From: Peptoniphilus lacrimalis DSM 7455
Lineage (GTDB): Bacteria > Bacillota > Clostridia > Tissierellales > Peptoniphilaceae
Reading direction: 5' to 3'
DNA: 64,000 bases
Assembly (NCBI RefSeq): GCF_000378725.1
Contig: NZ_KB900372.1
Location: 93,470 to 157,469, forward strand
The notes beneath the pieces were generated by a model. That model was given only the letters and a program-made list of their open reading frames with translations. It ran no database searches and was not told where the DNA came from. The translations under genes and the position numbers were made by a program. Positions 18,195 to 26,693 of the stretch are shown piece after piece (position 1 is the first letter of the stretch; every line of letters starts with the position of its first letter).

Positions 18195-19941
18195 GCTCTA
18201 CCTCCAACTGCTTTCCCACATCTTTATCAAGTTTAAACTTAAAATATATGGTAACCTGCTTATACTCTGATATTTCTATATGGCTAATTAATGTATCGAC
18301 CAATTCTTTATCAACTTCTATGCTTTTAGCATCCAAGCAGCAAAATAGTACATCTATAAATTCTATAATTTCTCTTTTTTTCTTTTTTATATTTCTTATT
18401 CTTTCATCAAAAACTTTTAACTCATTTTTTAAGGTTTTTATTTGATTATTTATTTTTTTACTTTCTATTTTAAAATCACTTAAAAGAACATCTCCTTTAA
18501 CATAGTTTTCATATTGTTCTTGTAGATTGATACTAAGAGAAGCAATCTTTTTATTATTTACATCTGTTTTTATAAAAACTTGATTTATCTTTTCAGCACT
18601 TATATTTTCTAAATATATTTTTAGTTGTAATCTTTTATCCTTTTTATAAAAGCTTGAAAACAGTCTTTTTAAGGTATCTACTAAAATTTTGTCGAGGTCT
18701 GTCTCATATATTCTGACATGAGATTTTTCCAATTTTAATCTGTCTCCACCTTTACAATAATAGCAATAGCAAATCTCATCATGATATTTCAGTCCTCGTG
18801 GTCCATATTGTTTTTTCAAATTTCTACCACAAACACTGCATTGTATGAGGTCGTCATACTTTCCTTCTTTTTTATAATCTCTTTGAATTTTTACTCCAAC
18901 ATTTTCTTTTCCGTCTTTTATTATGTTTTTCAGTGAATGGTAAGGTAGATAGTTTTGTTTTTTCTCCTTTATCTCTCTGATATTTTCAAATGTAGTTTTG
19001 TCTATTAACCCTTCGTGGGTGTTCTCTATTATAATCCACTCTTCTTTATCACGAAACTTACTTTTCCTACTTGGATCATGTCTATTTGAGTATACTCTTT
19101 GAATCAAATTCCCAATATATACTTCATCAGAAAGCATTTTTGATATATAAGAAATATCCCATTGTTTTGTATCTTCTTTATCCTTAAAAATTTTACCTGT
19201 TCTTTTATATTCATCAGGTGTCGTATATGTTTTAGTCAATTCTCTTGCTATTTGCATATTGGATTTACCTTGACCTGCCATATAAAAGATAAGTCTTACT
19301 ACATCTGATGCCTTTTCGTCCATCACCAGAACTCTTTTTCCATCAATTTTATCAACCTTATAGCCATACGGAGCCATCGCTCCTATAAAAGACCCTTGTT
19401 TCATTTTTACTTCTTTAGAGGCTTTTATTTTCTTTGAAATATCTTTTGCGTATAAATCATTAAAGATATTTTTTATTGCTATTTCATAACTCTGTTCTGA
19501 TTTTATACCGTCTTTAGTATCCAAATTATCATTTACGGAAATAAATCGAACTCCCAAAAATGGAAATACTTTTTCGATATAGTTTGCGATTTCTAAATAC
19601 TCCCTACCAAACCTTGACATATCTTTTACTATGATACAATTTATCCTGCCTGTTCGAATATCTTCCATCATTTCAATAAATGCAGGTCTTTTAAAATTTG
19701 TTCCAGAATACTCATAGTCCTTGTACACTCTTAAAATCTTTATATCTTTTTCGTTTGCAGCTTTTATGCAAAGTTCTTCCTGCATTTCAAGTGAATTACT
19801 TTTATCCCTGTAAGCTTCCTTTCTTTCCTGTGATAATCTAACATAAATACCGGCAATGTATATTTTTTCAATCACTTTTACAACTTCTGTTTCTGATTGT
19901 GATATATGCCTATTTTTTGTTCTAGCCATAGCATACCTCAC
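18187..19941 (-). CDS. Large serine recombinase, second of a trio
   Basis: The product has 584 residues. The resolvase domain has IAGIYVRLSQERKEAYRDKS at about 28-47 (serine in RLS), VYKDYEYSGTNFKRPAFIEM and VKDMSRFGREYLEIA. The recombinase region includes KMLSDEVYIGNLIQR, and the zinc ribbon has CSVCGRN and CYYCKGG near 390-425, followed by a long coiled coil. A basic leader of about 25 residues precedes the catalytic domain, unlike its neighbours. It overlaps the upstream gene by 20 bases and the downstream one by eight. Division of labour within the trio is unknown. Confidence 0.9.
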   Translation of the reverse strand: MRYAMARTKNRHISQSETEVVKVIEKIYIAGIYVRLSQERKEAYRDKSNSLEMQEELCIKAANEKDIKILRVYKDYEYSGTNFKRPAFIEMMEDIRTGRINCIIVKDMSRFGREYLEIANYIEKVFPFLGVRFISVNDNLDTKDGIKSEQSYEIAIKNIFNDLYAKDISKKIKASKEVKMKQGSFIGAMAPYGYKVDKIDGKRVLVMDEKASDVVRLIFYMAGQGKSNMQIARELTKTYTTPDEYKRTGKIFKDKEDTKQWDISYISKMLSDEVYIGNLIQRVYSNRHDPSRKSKFRDKEEWIIIENTHEGLIDKTTFENIREIKEKKQNYLPYHSLKNIIKDGKENVGVKIQRDYKKEGKYDDLIQCSVCGRNLKKQYGPRGLKYHDEICYCYYCKGGDRLKLEKSHVRIYETDLDKILVDTLKRLFSSFYKKDKRLQLKIYLENISAEKINQVFIKTDVNNKKIASLSINLQEQYENYVKGDVLLSDFKIESKKINNQIKTLKNELKVFDERIRNIKKKKREIIEFIDVLFCCLDAKSIEVDKELVDTLISHIEISEYKQVTIYFKFKLDKDVGKQLEVEHE

Positions 19942-21640
19942 TTTCAGCGCTTACAAGACTTTTATTCATAACAGTGGGTATAGTTTTTGACTTCCTGCTT
20001 TTATCGATACTTTTCTTTTTTATAGTGTTGGCTTTAATGTCAGACTTATCCATTTTTGTCATTTCTTCAAGTAAAGACAATTCTTCAGTATGATTAAACC
20101 TAACATCTATCGTCTTATCTTCAGAAATAAAAATTTTATCAATAAGCATCACAACAGACAATCTATCTATTTTAGATAAATTTTTATACTTGTTAATGTC
20201 AATGATCCAACTCTTATTTTTGTCAATCTTCTCCTTAGTATCTTCCTGTTTTTTTAATCTATACTCGATACTTTCATCTAATTTAGTCAATTTCTCTGTA
20301 TAGTTTTTTCTAAAAAGTTGATATTCTTCTTTACTAATAACATCTTCTTTTAGATCAAGGTATAGGGAAGATAAGAGTTCTTCTGTCATTGCTTTTTCTC
20401 GTTTTAGTATAGGAATTTGATTGTCTTTCAAATTTTTATTTATATCTATACGCTGAACTTTAGAATATAGATTTTCATTAAATTCAATGTAGGACTTCAT
20501 TATTTTAGATACTGCTTTTATCAAGGTTTTTTCTTTTATGCTGTGTCTTGTGCAAGATTTTTCCTTGTTGTACTTTGAACAGATATAGAATATCTCTTCT
20601 CTTTTTTTATACTTTACAGTCCTTCTAATCAAAGAACTTCCACATTCTTTACAAAAAAGCATTCCTGTAAAAATATCAATTTTGTCCTTTCCACGAGAGT
20701 TATTCAAATCTCTTTTAAGCATTGTATTTGCAATAGTAAAAACTTCTTTACTTATAATTGCTTCATGTGTATTTTCTACTCTTATCCATTCTTCTTTCTC
20801 TTTTTCTATCTGCTTTTTATTTTTATAACTTAAAGTAACACTCTTTCCTTGTAAAGTATTTCCAATATATACTTCATTTTCTATAATTCTATTTACTGTC
20901 TTTGCTGACCAAGTTCCACCTTTTGTATTTTGAAATCCATTACACTTAAATCCTTGACTTTCTTTATATTTTCTTGGAGTTAAAACTCCTAAATGATTTA
21001 GTTCATCTGCAATTGCCTTTGAGGAATATCCCAAGAGTTTCATATCAAATATATTTTTGATAATATCCGATATCTTTTTATCAATCACTAACTTGTTTTT
21101 ATTCTCCTCAGACTTTTTATATCCATAAGGTGCAAAAGCACTGATAAAATCTCCTTTTTCTCTTTTTATCTTTTGAGAGCTTTTTACCTTATTGGAAATA
21201 TCTCGGCAATAACTATCATTGATGAAGTTTTTTATAGGAAGTATAAGATGTGTATCGTTTATATCTGCACTTTTACTATCGTAATTGTCATTTACTGATA
21301 TAAATCTTATACCATTTTCCGGAAATATTCTTTGAATATATTTTCCAGCTTCTATATAATCTCTTCCGAATCTTGATAAGTCCTTTACAATAATTGTATT
21401 GAACTTTCTATCATAGGCAGCCTTTATCATTTCTTTAAAATTGGGACGATCAAAATTTGCACCTGAATATCCATCATCAACATACTCTTTGATCATTGTA
21501 ATTTGATTTTTTCTTGCATAAGAGTTTATAATTTCTCTTTGATTGGATATAGAGTTACTTTCTGTTTTTTCGCCATCTTCTTTTGATAATCTTAAATACA
21601 TAACTGCCAAATTTTCTTTTGCTAAATTGTTTTTAAACAT
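19922..21640 (-). CDS. Large serine recombinase, first of a trio
   Basis: The product has 572 residues. The resolvase domain has AVMYLRLSKEDGEKTESNS at about 12-30 (serine in RLS), YVDDGYSGANFDRPNFKEM and VKDLSRFGRDYIEAGKY. The recombinase domain has NRIIENEVYIGNTLQGK at about 245. The zinc ribbon has CKECGSS and CSKYNKEKSC at about 325-355, and a coiled-coil region follows. An ATG follows GGAGGC. It is the 5' gene of the operon and so is probably made in the greatest amount. Such serine recombinases catalyse integration and excision of ICEs as a circular form. Confidence 0.9.
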   Translation of the reverse strand: MFKNNLAKENLAVMYLRLSKEDGEKTESNSISNQREIINSYARKNQITMIKEYVDDGYSGANFDRPNFKEMIKAAYDRKFNTIIVKDLSRFGRDYIEAGKYIQRIFPENGIRFISVNDNYDSKSADINDTHLILPIKNFINDSYCRDISNKVKSSQKIKREKGDFISAFAPYGYKKSEENKNKLVIDKKISDIIKNIFDMKLLGYSSKAIADELNHLGVLTPRKYKESQGFKCNGFQNTKGGTWSAKTVNRIIENEVYIGNTLQGKSVTLSYKNKKQIEKEKEEWIRVENTHEAIISKEVFTIANTMLKRDLNNSRGKDKIDIFTGMLFCKECGSSLIRRTVKYKKREEIFYICSKYNKEKSCTRHSIKEKTLIKAVSKIMKSYIEFNENLYSKVQRIDINKNLKDNQIPILKREKAMTEELLSSLYLDLKEDVISKEEYQLFRKNYTEKLTKLDESIEYRLKKQEDTKEKIDKNKSWIIDINKYKNLSKIDRLSVVMLIDKIFISEDKTIDVRFNHTEELSLLEEMTKMDKSDIKANTIKKKSIDKSRKSKTIPTVMNKSLVSAESEVCYG

Positions 21641-21738
21641 AAAAAAGCCTCCTTTAATTCAATTTACATACAATAAATCGAACCAAGGTTAGGCTTCCAC
21701 AAAAATATTATAACGCTCCTTATATTTTTTGTCAGCCC

Positions 21739-21906
21739 CTAATAGACAGAAAATTTTTCTTTGATGTATTCCTCTACTAAATTTTCTAAACTAAATCCAT
21801 TCTCATTAAATTTAACTTCTATATTCCAACCATCAATTTGATTTATCATCTGTTTATCTTTTTTATCTGTTTTCATTTCTGTATTTATATTATGTTCATC
21901 ACACAT
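21739..21906 (-). CDS. Small recombinase-adjacent protein (55 aa, TnpW-like by position)
   Basis: GATAAGGAGAAGG precedes the ATG at a good distance. The peptide begins MCDEHNINTEMKTDKKDKQM, then has INQIDGWNIEVKFNENGFSL and ENLVEEYIKEKFSVY. An acidic/lysine-rich head followed by a short beta-alpha unit resembles the small TnpW-type proteins encoded just upstream of recombinases in Firmicute ICEs. The match is by layout and position, not strong sequence identity. It could help recombination. Confidence 0.55.
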   Translation of the reverse strand: MCDEHNINTEMKTDKKDKQMINQIDGWNIEVKFNENGFSLENLVEEYIKEKFSVY

Positions 21907-21909
21907 AAT

Positions 21910-22075
21910 ACCTTCTCCTTATCTTCAATATTTTTAAGTTTTTTGACATTAACAGGCGTGTAGGTCACGACATTGGAATTTCACCACCGCCCCTTTTCAA
22001 GATGAGCCGGCAACAACTGTAGAAGTATCATTATCCCCATTTGCTTCAATGCATCAGTTTCCTAGGCTGAATATA
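21910..22075 (-). pseudogene. Remnant of a small ICE protein, several indels
   Basis: Three frames must be joined to read ANGDNDTSTVVAGSS, then EKG, GGEIP and VVTYTPVNVKKLKNIEDKEK. The last part runs directly into the start of the 55-residue ORF. The codon-wise coherence on either side of each indel argues that this was protein-coding. The family is unnamed here. The stretch is notably richer in GC than its surroundings, so a conserved RNA structure is an alternative reading. Confidence 0.35.
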
Positions 22076-22232
22076 TAATTTCTTTTTGTCGCTCGTTTTC
22101 TTTTATCCTTCTTTTAACTAGAGTATTTATTTAAACCGAAACTCTTATCAGCAGAAAAGTCATGGCGAAGAAATTATAAAGCTCCACAAATGGTTAATGT
22201 CCTGTCTTGGTCTATTCAGTTGTCAAGGTTCA

Positions 22233-22277
22233 AATCTATATATAACGAGGTTTTAAAAGTCCCTCTATATATAAACC
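22233..22277. other. Hairpin with TATATATA arms in the recombinase leader
   Basis: TCTATATATAACGAGG pairs with CCTCTATATATA apart from a two-base bulge, around a 10-11 base loop. It lies between the sigma-like gene and the recombinase operon. It may be an operator or weak terminator. Nothing else is recognised between 22076 and 22357. Confidence 0.35.
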
Positions 22278-22357
22278 TTAATTTTTATGCCTCTTGTTTC
22301 CATTTTTTTGAAGTATTTTTTAATTTCCCATAAAACAAGAAGATCCTTAGTAATTCC

Positions 22358-22762
22358 CTAATCTTCTACATCGAGTAGTTTTTTTAGTTTTTGTAATATT
22401 TTATTTCTTGATGTGAAAATTTTTTTGGAAGATACATCTTTTTCTTTTGCTAGATCTCGGATTGTTTTTTCTTCAAAATATAAAGCATCGATTATCTTTC
22501 TTTCTTCCTCATTTAAGTTATCAAGTGCCTTATATAGATCCCCTATTCTAAGCTTAGTCTCAATTATCTTTTCTACATTTACACTTTTATCTACTATATT
22601 TTCTATAGCATCATTTTCGCTTGTAAAATAAAGATCTCTATACTTTCTATCTAGTCTTGATAGATACTCTTCACGATTCTTTAGTTTCTTATATTCTCTA
22701 TAAATTTCATCGCTTACATATATTTTCTTTCCATCCACATAAATATATTTTTCTTTAGACAT
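22358..22762 (-). CDS. Sigma-70 region-4-like regulator of the element
   Basis: I chose the ATG at 22762 because AAAGGAGGACAAG precedes it. A longer frame to 22831 starts inside the attenuator hairpin. The protein has 134 residues. The N-terminus is YIYVDGKKIYVSDEIYREYKK, followed by a linker. The C-terminus LGDLYKALDNLNEEERKII-type segment and TIRDLAKEKDVSSKKIFTSR form a helix-turn-helix like sigma region 4. It resembles Tn916 Orf7-type sigma-like proteins that regulate recombinase or transfer genes. It lies upstream of the recombinase trio on the same strand and may control it. Confidence 0.75.
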   Translation of the reverse strand: MSKEKYIYVDGKKIYVSDEIYREYKKLKNREEYLSRLDRKYRDLYFTSENDAIENIVDKSVNVEKIIETKLRIGDLYKALDNLNEEERKIIDALYFEEKTIRDLAKEKDVSSKKIFTSRNKILQKLKKLLDVED

Positions 22763-22800
22763 CTTGTCCTCCTTTTCTTTTTCAAATTCTTTTTTGAAAA

Positions 22801-22843
22801 TAAAAAAAGGAGGACTGCGACATTTAGACATGCCGCGTCCTCT
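22801..22843 (-). terminator. Intrinsic terminator/attenuator in the leader of the sigma-like gene
   Basis: On the minus strand, GAGGACGCGGCAT pairs with ATGTCGCAGTCCTCC (two small bulges) and a run of seven T residues follows. It lies only 39 bases before the sigma-like gene start, so transcription must read through it. A GC-rich stem in such AT-rich DNA is conspicuous. Confidence 0.6.
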
Positions 22844-22886
22844 AAAAAATAATAGTTTAAAAACTAAATGCAGTTTTTTATTAAAT

Positions 22887-22961
22887 CTAAAAAATAAAAA
22901 TAAATATGATGTTTAAATAGGTAGATAAACTTATTATTTCCTTATATAGATTTTTTATCAT
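22887..22961 (-). CDS. Possible 24-residue leader peptide
   Basis: GGAGG lies 11 bases upstream of ATG, and the frame encodes MIKNLYKEIISLSTYLNIIF plus four residues, then TAG. It lies upstream of the terminator hairpin before the sigma-like gene, as expected for a leader controlling attenuation. The wide spacing and AT-rich codons make it doubtful. Confidence 0.25.
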   Translation of the reverse strand: MIKNLYKEIISLSTYLNIIFIFIF

Positions 22962-23060
22962 TAAAGTATCTACCTCCATTACACATATATCTTTCTAAAT
23001 ATTGATATGAGCATAATTATCTTTTTTAGTATCTAAATATTTTATTAAAAGTATTAATAA

Positions 23061-23516
23061 CTAAAGCTTGTCATGAAATTTATCAGCTTCCATGCTTGTG
23101 TGATTATCTAAATTATTATTAAAATAATTTATAAATCTGAGTTTTATTTGTTCTTTCAAATTCTTAAATTTTTTATCATCCTTAGATTCAACTAAAAAAT
23201 AGCATATATAGATCTGAATTCTTCACAACTGAATATTTTATCTATTAATATTTCTATAATATTTGTATTAATAATACTGTCTACATCCTTTAATACAAAT
23301 TCTATGAATTTCACAAAATTAAATTTTTCAGAAATTAAATCATATAAAATATCCTCTTTTCTTTTATAATAACTATATAAGCATCCTGTACTTATTCCCG
23401 CTTATATATCATTGTTGACTTATTAAACCTTTTGGAAATAAATACTTTTTTCCCAATTTTTTTGTATTTGTAATTTTTTTGATTGACGGATAATCTTTAT
23501 CTTTTTGAATTTTCAT
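23061..23516 (-). pseudogene. TetR-family regulator, degenerate
   Basis: The frames read FISKRFNKSTMIYKAGIS, then TGCLYSYYKRKEDILYDLIS, which is a TetR helix-turn-helix. It continues EKFNFVKFIEFVLKDVDSII and KIFSCEEFRSIYAIF followed by a stop, and then frameshifted helical sequence. The start region and C-terminal half are disrupted by indels and stops. It lies downstream of the MATE gene on the same strand. It is probably a dead regulator of the MATE pump, superseded by the intact TetR at 31.4 kb. Confidence 0.55.
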
Positions 23517-23572
23517 TCACAATGAAAATCTCTCCTTTCAAAGTCTAAATATATTATTTTTTAAAATGTTAT

Positions 23573-24916
23573 TTAGTTGCCTTTTACCATTTTTGAAAGA
23601 GCTTTTCCTTGCATTATTAATCCAACTATAATCATCAATAAATCAACTGCCGGCTCTGCCCACCAAACTGCACTACTACCAAAAATTTTAGGAAGTATTA
23701 ACATAGCTGGAACAAATAAAATAAGTTGTCTTAGCATTACAATCTTTCCTGCCTTTTTGCCATCACCAATAGCTTGGAAAAATGTTATGGTCATAACCAT
23801 TACTCCGTATAAAATAAATACTGAGTAAAATAATCTAAGATTATTCAATCCTTGTGATATTATTTCTTCACTTACATTAAATCCTGATAGAATTTCTCTT
23901 GTAAATATTTGTACAGGTATCCAAAATATTGCAGCAAGAACTAGTCCGCCTATTGAAAATACTTTCATAGTTTCTCTTACCCTATCAAATTTTTTAGCAC
24001 CAAAATTTGTTCCAACGACCGGTTGAAGTCCTTGGCTCATTCCCCAAAGTGGAATGAATGAAAAGGCATAAATTCTTAGAGTTGCTGCCATTAATATGCC
24101 GTTTGTCTCTCCTCCGTATAAAAAGGCTTGTTTATATAAAAGTGTCTGTTGAATCATAAAGAAAACTTGCATAATCATTGCAGAAACTCCTACACCAAAC
24201 ATTTCTTTATAAACTTCTTTATACTTTCTAATTTTTCCTATTTTTACATTTTCACTTTTATTTTTAAAGTAATATAAAGTTACAATAGCTTGAATAATTT
24301 GAGCAACTACGGTTGCAATGGCAGCCCCTTCTATGGCATATTCTCCCATAGCTTTCATAAGTATTGGATCAAGAATAATATTTATAAAGGCTCCCATTGC
24401 CATAATTCCCATGGCTCTTTTCATAAGACCTTCGCCACGCATAACCATATTAGCTGATTGTGTGAAGTTTACAAAAATAGAGCCTAAAAATATTACCCTT
24501 AAGTACCTAACTCCAAGTTCTTTAATCTCTCCACTTGCACCTACTAAGTCTAGAAAATGTGGAGCTAAAATTATTCCTCCAACTGTAATTATTACGGAAA
24601 ATAAAATTACAAAATAAATCAAATTTCCCATAATCTTATCTACGGTTTCTCTATCACCTTTTCCAAGAGATCTAGATAAAATTGATGCACTTCCCACTCC
24701 AAGTAAAGTTGATGTACCACTGTTAAAAAATGTAAGTGGAAGTGCAACTCCACAAGCGGTCATTGCACTTTGTCCTATAATATTTCCTGCAAAAATTCCA
24801 TCCATTAATGGATATAATCCTATAACTATCATTCCGATTACGGCCGGAATTGATAGTTGAAACATTAAAGATAATGGACTTTTTGTAAGAAGTTGTTCTT
24901 TCATATCCTGTTTCAC
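23573..24916 (-). CDS. MATE-family multidrug efflux transporter
   Basis: The product has 447 residues with about 12 membrane helices, the usual MATE size. Features include LSIPAVIGMIVIGLYPLMDG near the start, GVGSASILSRSLGKGDRETV at about 75-94 and a pseudo-repeat in the second half with GMSQGLQPVVGTNFGAKKFD at about 290. It is DinF/MepA-like and exports cationic drugs or metabolites using Na+ or H+. The start is a GTG seven bases after GGAGG. It follows the ABC genes by 31 bases, so it is probably the last gene of the tetR-controlled transport operon. Confidence 0.9.
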   Translation of the reverse strand: MKQDMKEQLLTKSPLSLMFQLSIPAVIGMIVIGLYPLMDGIFAGNIIGQSAMTACGVALPLTFFNSGTSTLLGVGSASILSRSLGKGDRETVDKIMGNLIYFVILFSVIITVGGIILAPHFLDLVGASGEIKELGVRYLRVIFLGSIFVNFTQSANMVMRGEGLMKRAMGIMAMGAFINIILDPILMKAMGEYAIEGAAIATVVAQIIQAIVTLYYFKNKSENVKIGKIRKYKEVYKEMFGVGVSAMIMQVFFMIQQTLLYKQAFLYGGETNGILMAATLRIYAFSFIPLWGMSQGLQPVVGTNFGAKKFDRVRETMKVFSIGGLVLAAIFWIPVQIFTREILSGFNVSEEIISQGLNNLRLFYSVFILYGVMVMTITFFQAIGDGKKAGKIVMLRQLILFVPAMLILPKIFGSSAVWWAEPAVDLLMIIVGLIMQGKALSKMVKGN

Positions 24917-24947
24917 GTACTTACCTCCATTTATAATAAATATTTTC

Positions 24948-26693
24948 TCACAGTATTTTTACGCCATTATTTTTATTTTGCAGCTCTACCATATTTTTAT
25001 AAATCCCATTTAAAGAAATTAGTTCATTATGGGTTCCTTGTTCTACAATATTGCCTTCCTTGATTACAATAATATTATCGGCATCTCTAATAGTATTTAA
25101 TCTATGAGCGATAACTAATAATGTTTTATTCTTTACCAATTCACTGATTGCTTCCTGTATATAGCTTTCATTATCCACATCAACACTTGCTGTTGCTTCG
25201 TCAAGAATTACAATAGGAGCATTTTTTAATATACAGCGAGCAATAGAAATTCTTTGTTTTTCACCACCAGATAGAGTTGCACCTCCCTCTCCGATCATTG
25301 TGTCAAATCCATCAGGAAGTGCCATAATAAAATCATAACATCTTGCTTTTTTGGCTGCTTCTATAACTTCTTCCTTAGTTACATTTTCTTTTCCCATAGC
25401 AATATTATTAAAAATTGTATCTTGGAATAAATAAACTCTCTGGAAAACCATACTGATTTCTGACATCAATTCAGACAGTGAAACATCCTTTATATTCACA
25501 CCTCTAATCAAAATTTCTCCAGAGTCTACATCCCAGAATCTTGCCAAAAGATTTGCCACTGTGGATTTCCCTCCACCGGACTGCCCAACTAAAGCCGTCA
25601 TTGTATTCTTATTCATTTTGAAACTCATATCATGCAAGACTTCTTTTTCACCATAAGAAAATTTAACATGATTAAAACAAATATCAGGTTCTGAGTTATC
25701 AGAATTTGAAATTTGTTTTTTGCCCACATCTTGCAGTTCGGTTTCATTTAACACTTCTTCAATGCGATCTAAAGCAGCGTTCATTACAGTAAGCCTTGTA
25801 GCTTCACCATAAAGTGTTTTTAAAGGGCTAAATAAGTCAAACACAAACAAAATAAGACCCAACATATATGGAAGTCCCAAAGTTCCTTTACTATTAAGAT
25901 ATAAAGCCACTGCCAAAATAAATGTAATTCCAATCCCATAAATAATATTTAAACCGGTTGTCCATGGTGTTATTTTATTTTCAAATTTTATAGATGTCTC
26001 CTTTGAGGATATAAAATTATCTGTAAGAGATTTAGAATTTTCACCTAAAAGGTTGTAACTTTTAATAACACTGATCCCCTCAGCAAATGACAAAACTGCA
26101 TCTGTTAGTTTTTCACTTTGTTCTTGTCTAATAACCGATTCAGATAAAGACATTTTGTTCATGCTATTTGCAAGCAGTGTTGCAACCAGTGTTACACACA
26201 TCGCAATCAGTCCAATTCTGTAATCTAAAACAAACATGAATATTGTTAGTACAAGCGTTGATAATACATAGCTCATCATATTTGCAATCGTACTCATGGA
26301 AACTTCTTCAATAAAAGCCATGTCCGAACTTAAAACAGAATTTATTTTTCCTAAATTACCTGCTGTAAAATATCCCATTGGAAGCTTTCTAAGATGATTC
26401 CCAAGCTCCATTCTTTTATCAGCAAAAATCATAAAGCCAGCTGCACTTTGTAATTTATCGCTTAAGAAGTGAACCACAGCTTGTAATAAAACCACTAAAA
26501 CAAGTCCTACTCCGACATATAGAAAAGTTTTGGGGGTATTCGTTTTTTCATAAAATCCAATCAAAACGGTAAATGCAATAAATATAGGCATTTTACTTAA
26601 TATAGATTCAACAAAGGCAAATATAAATGCGGACTTTATTCTGTTTTTGTATTTACCTGATAAATTTAAAATTCTTGAAATTAGTCTAAACAT
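24948..26693 (-). CDS. ABC exporter half-transporter, second partner
   Basis: The product has 581 residues. A membrane domain with six helices spans about 1-310. The nucleotide-binding domain has Walker A GQSGGGKST at about 373-381, a Q-loop VFQRVYLFQ, signature LSGGEKQRIS at about 480 and Walker B IVILDEATASVD. It overlaps the upstream exporter by eight bases, and the two should form a heterodimer. The pair is of the IrtAB/YbtPQ-like type often annotated beside siderophore systems. Direction and substrate are not readable from sequence. Confidence 0.9.
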   Translation of the reverse strand: MFRLISRILNLSGKYKNRIKSAFIFAFVESILSKMPIFIAFTVLIGFYEKTNTPKTFLYVGVGLVLVVLLQAVVHFLSDKLQSAAGFMIFADKRMELGNHLRKLPMGYFTAGNLGKINSVLSSDMAFIEEVSMSTIANMMSYVLSTLVLTIFMFVLDYRIGLIAMCVTLVATLLANSMNKMSLSESVIRQEQSEKLTDAVLSFAEGISVIKSYNLLGENSKSLTDNFISSKETSIKFENKITPWTTGLNIIYGIGITFILAVALYLNSKGTLGLPYMLGLILFVFDLFSPLKTLYGEATRLTVMNAALDRIEEVLNETELQDVGKKQISNSDNSEPDICFNHVKFSYGEKEVLHDMSFKMNKNTMTALVGQSGGGKSTVANLLARFWDVDSGEILIRGVNIKDVSLSELMSEISMVFQRVYLFQDTIFNNIAMGKENVTKEEVIEAAKKARCYDFIMALPDGFDTMIGEGGATLSGGEKQRISIARCILKNAPIVILDEATASVDVDNESYIQEAISELVKNKTLLVIAHRLNTIRDADNIIVIKEGNIVEQGTHNELISLNGIYKNMVELQNKNNGVKIL

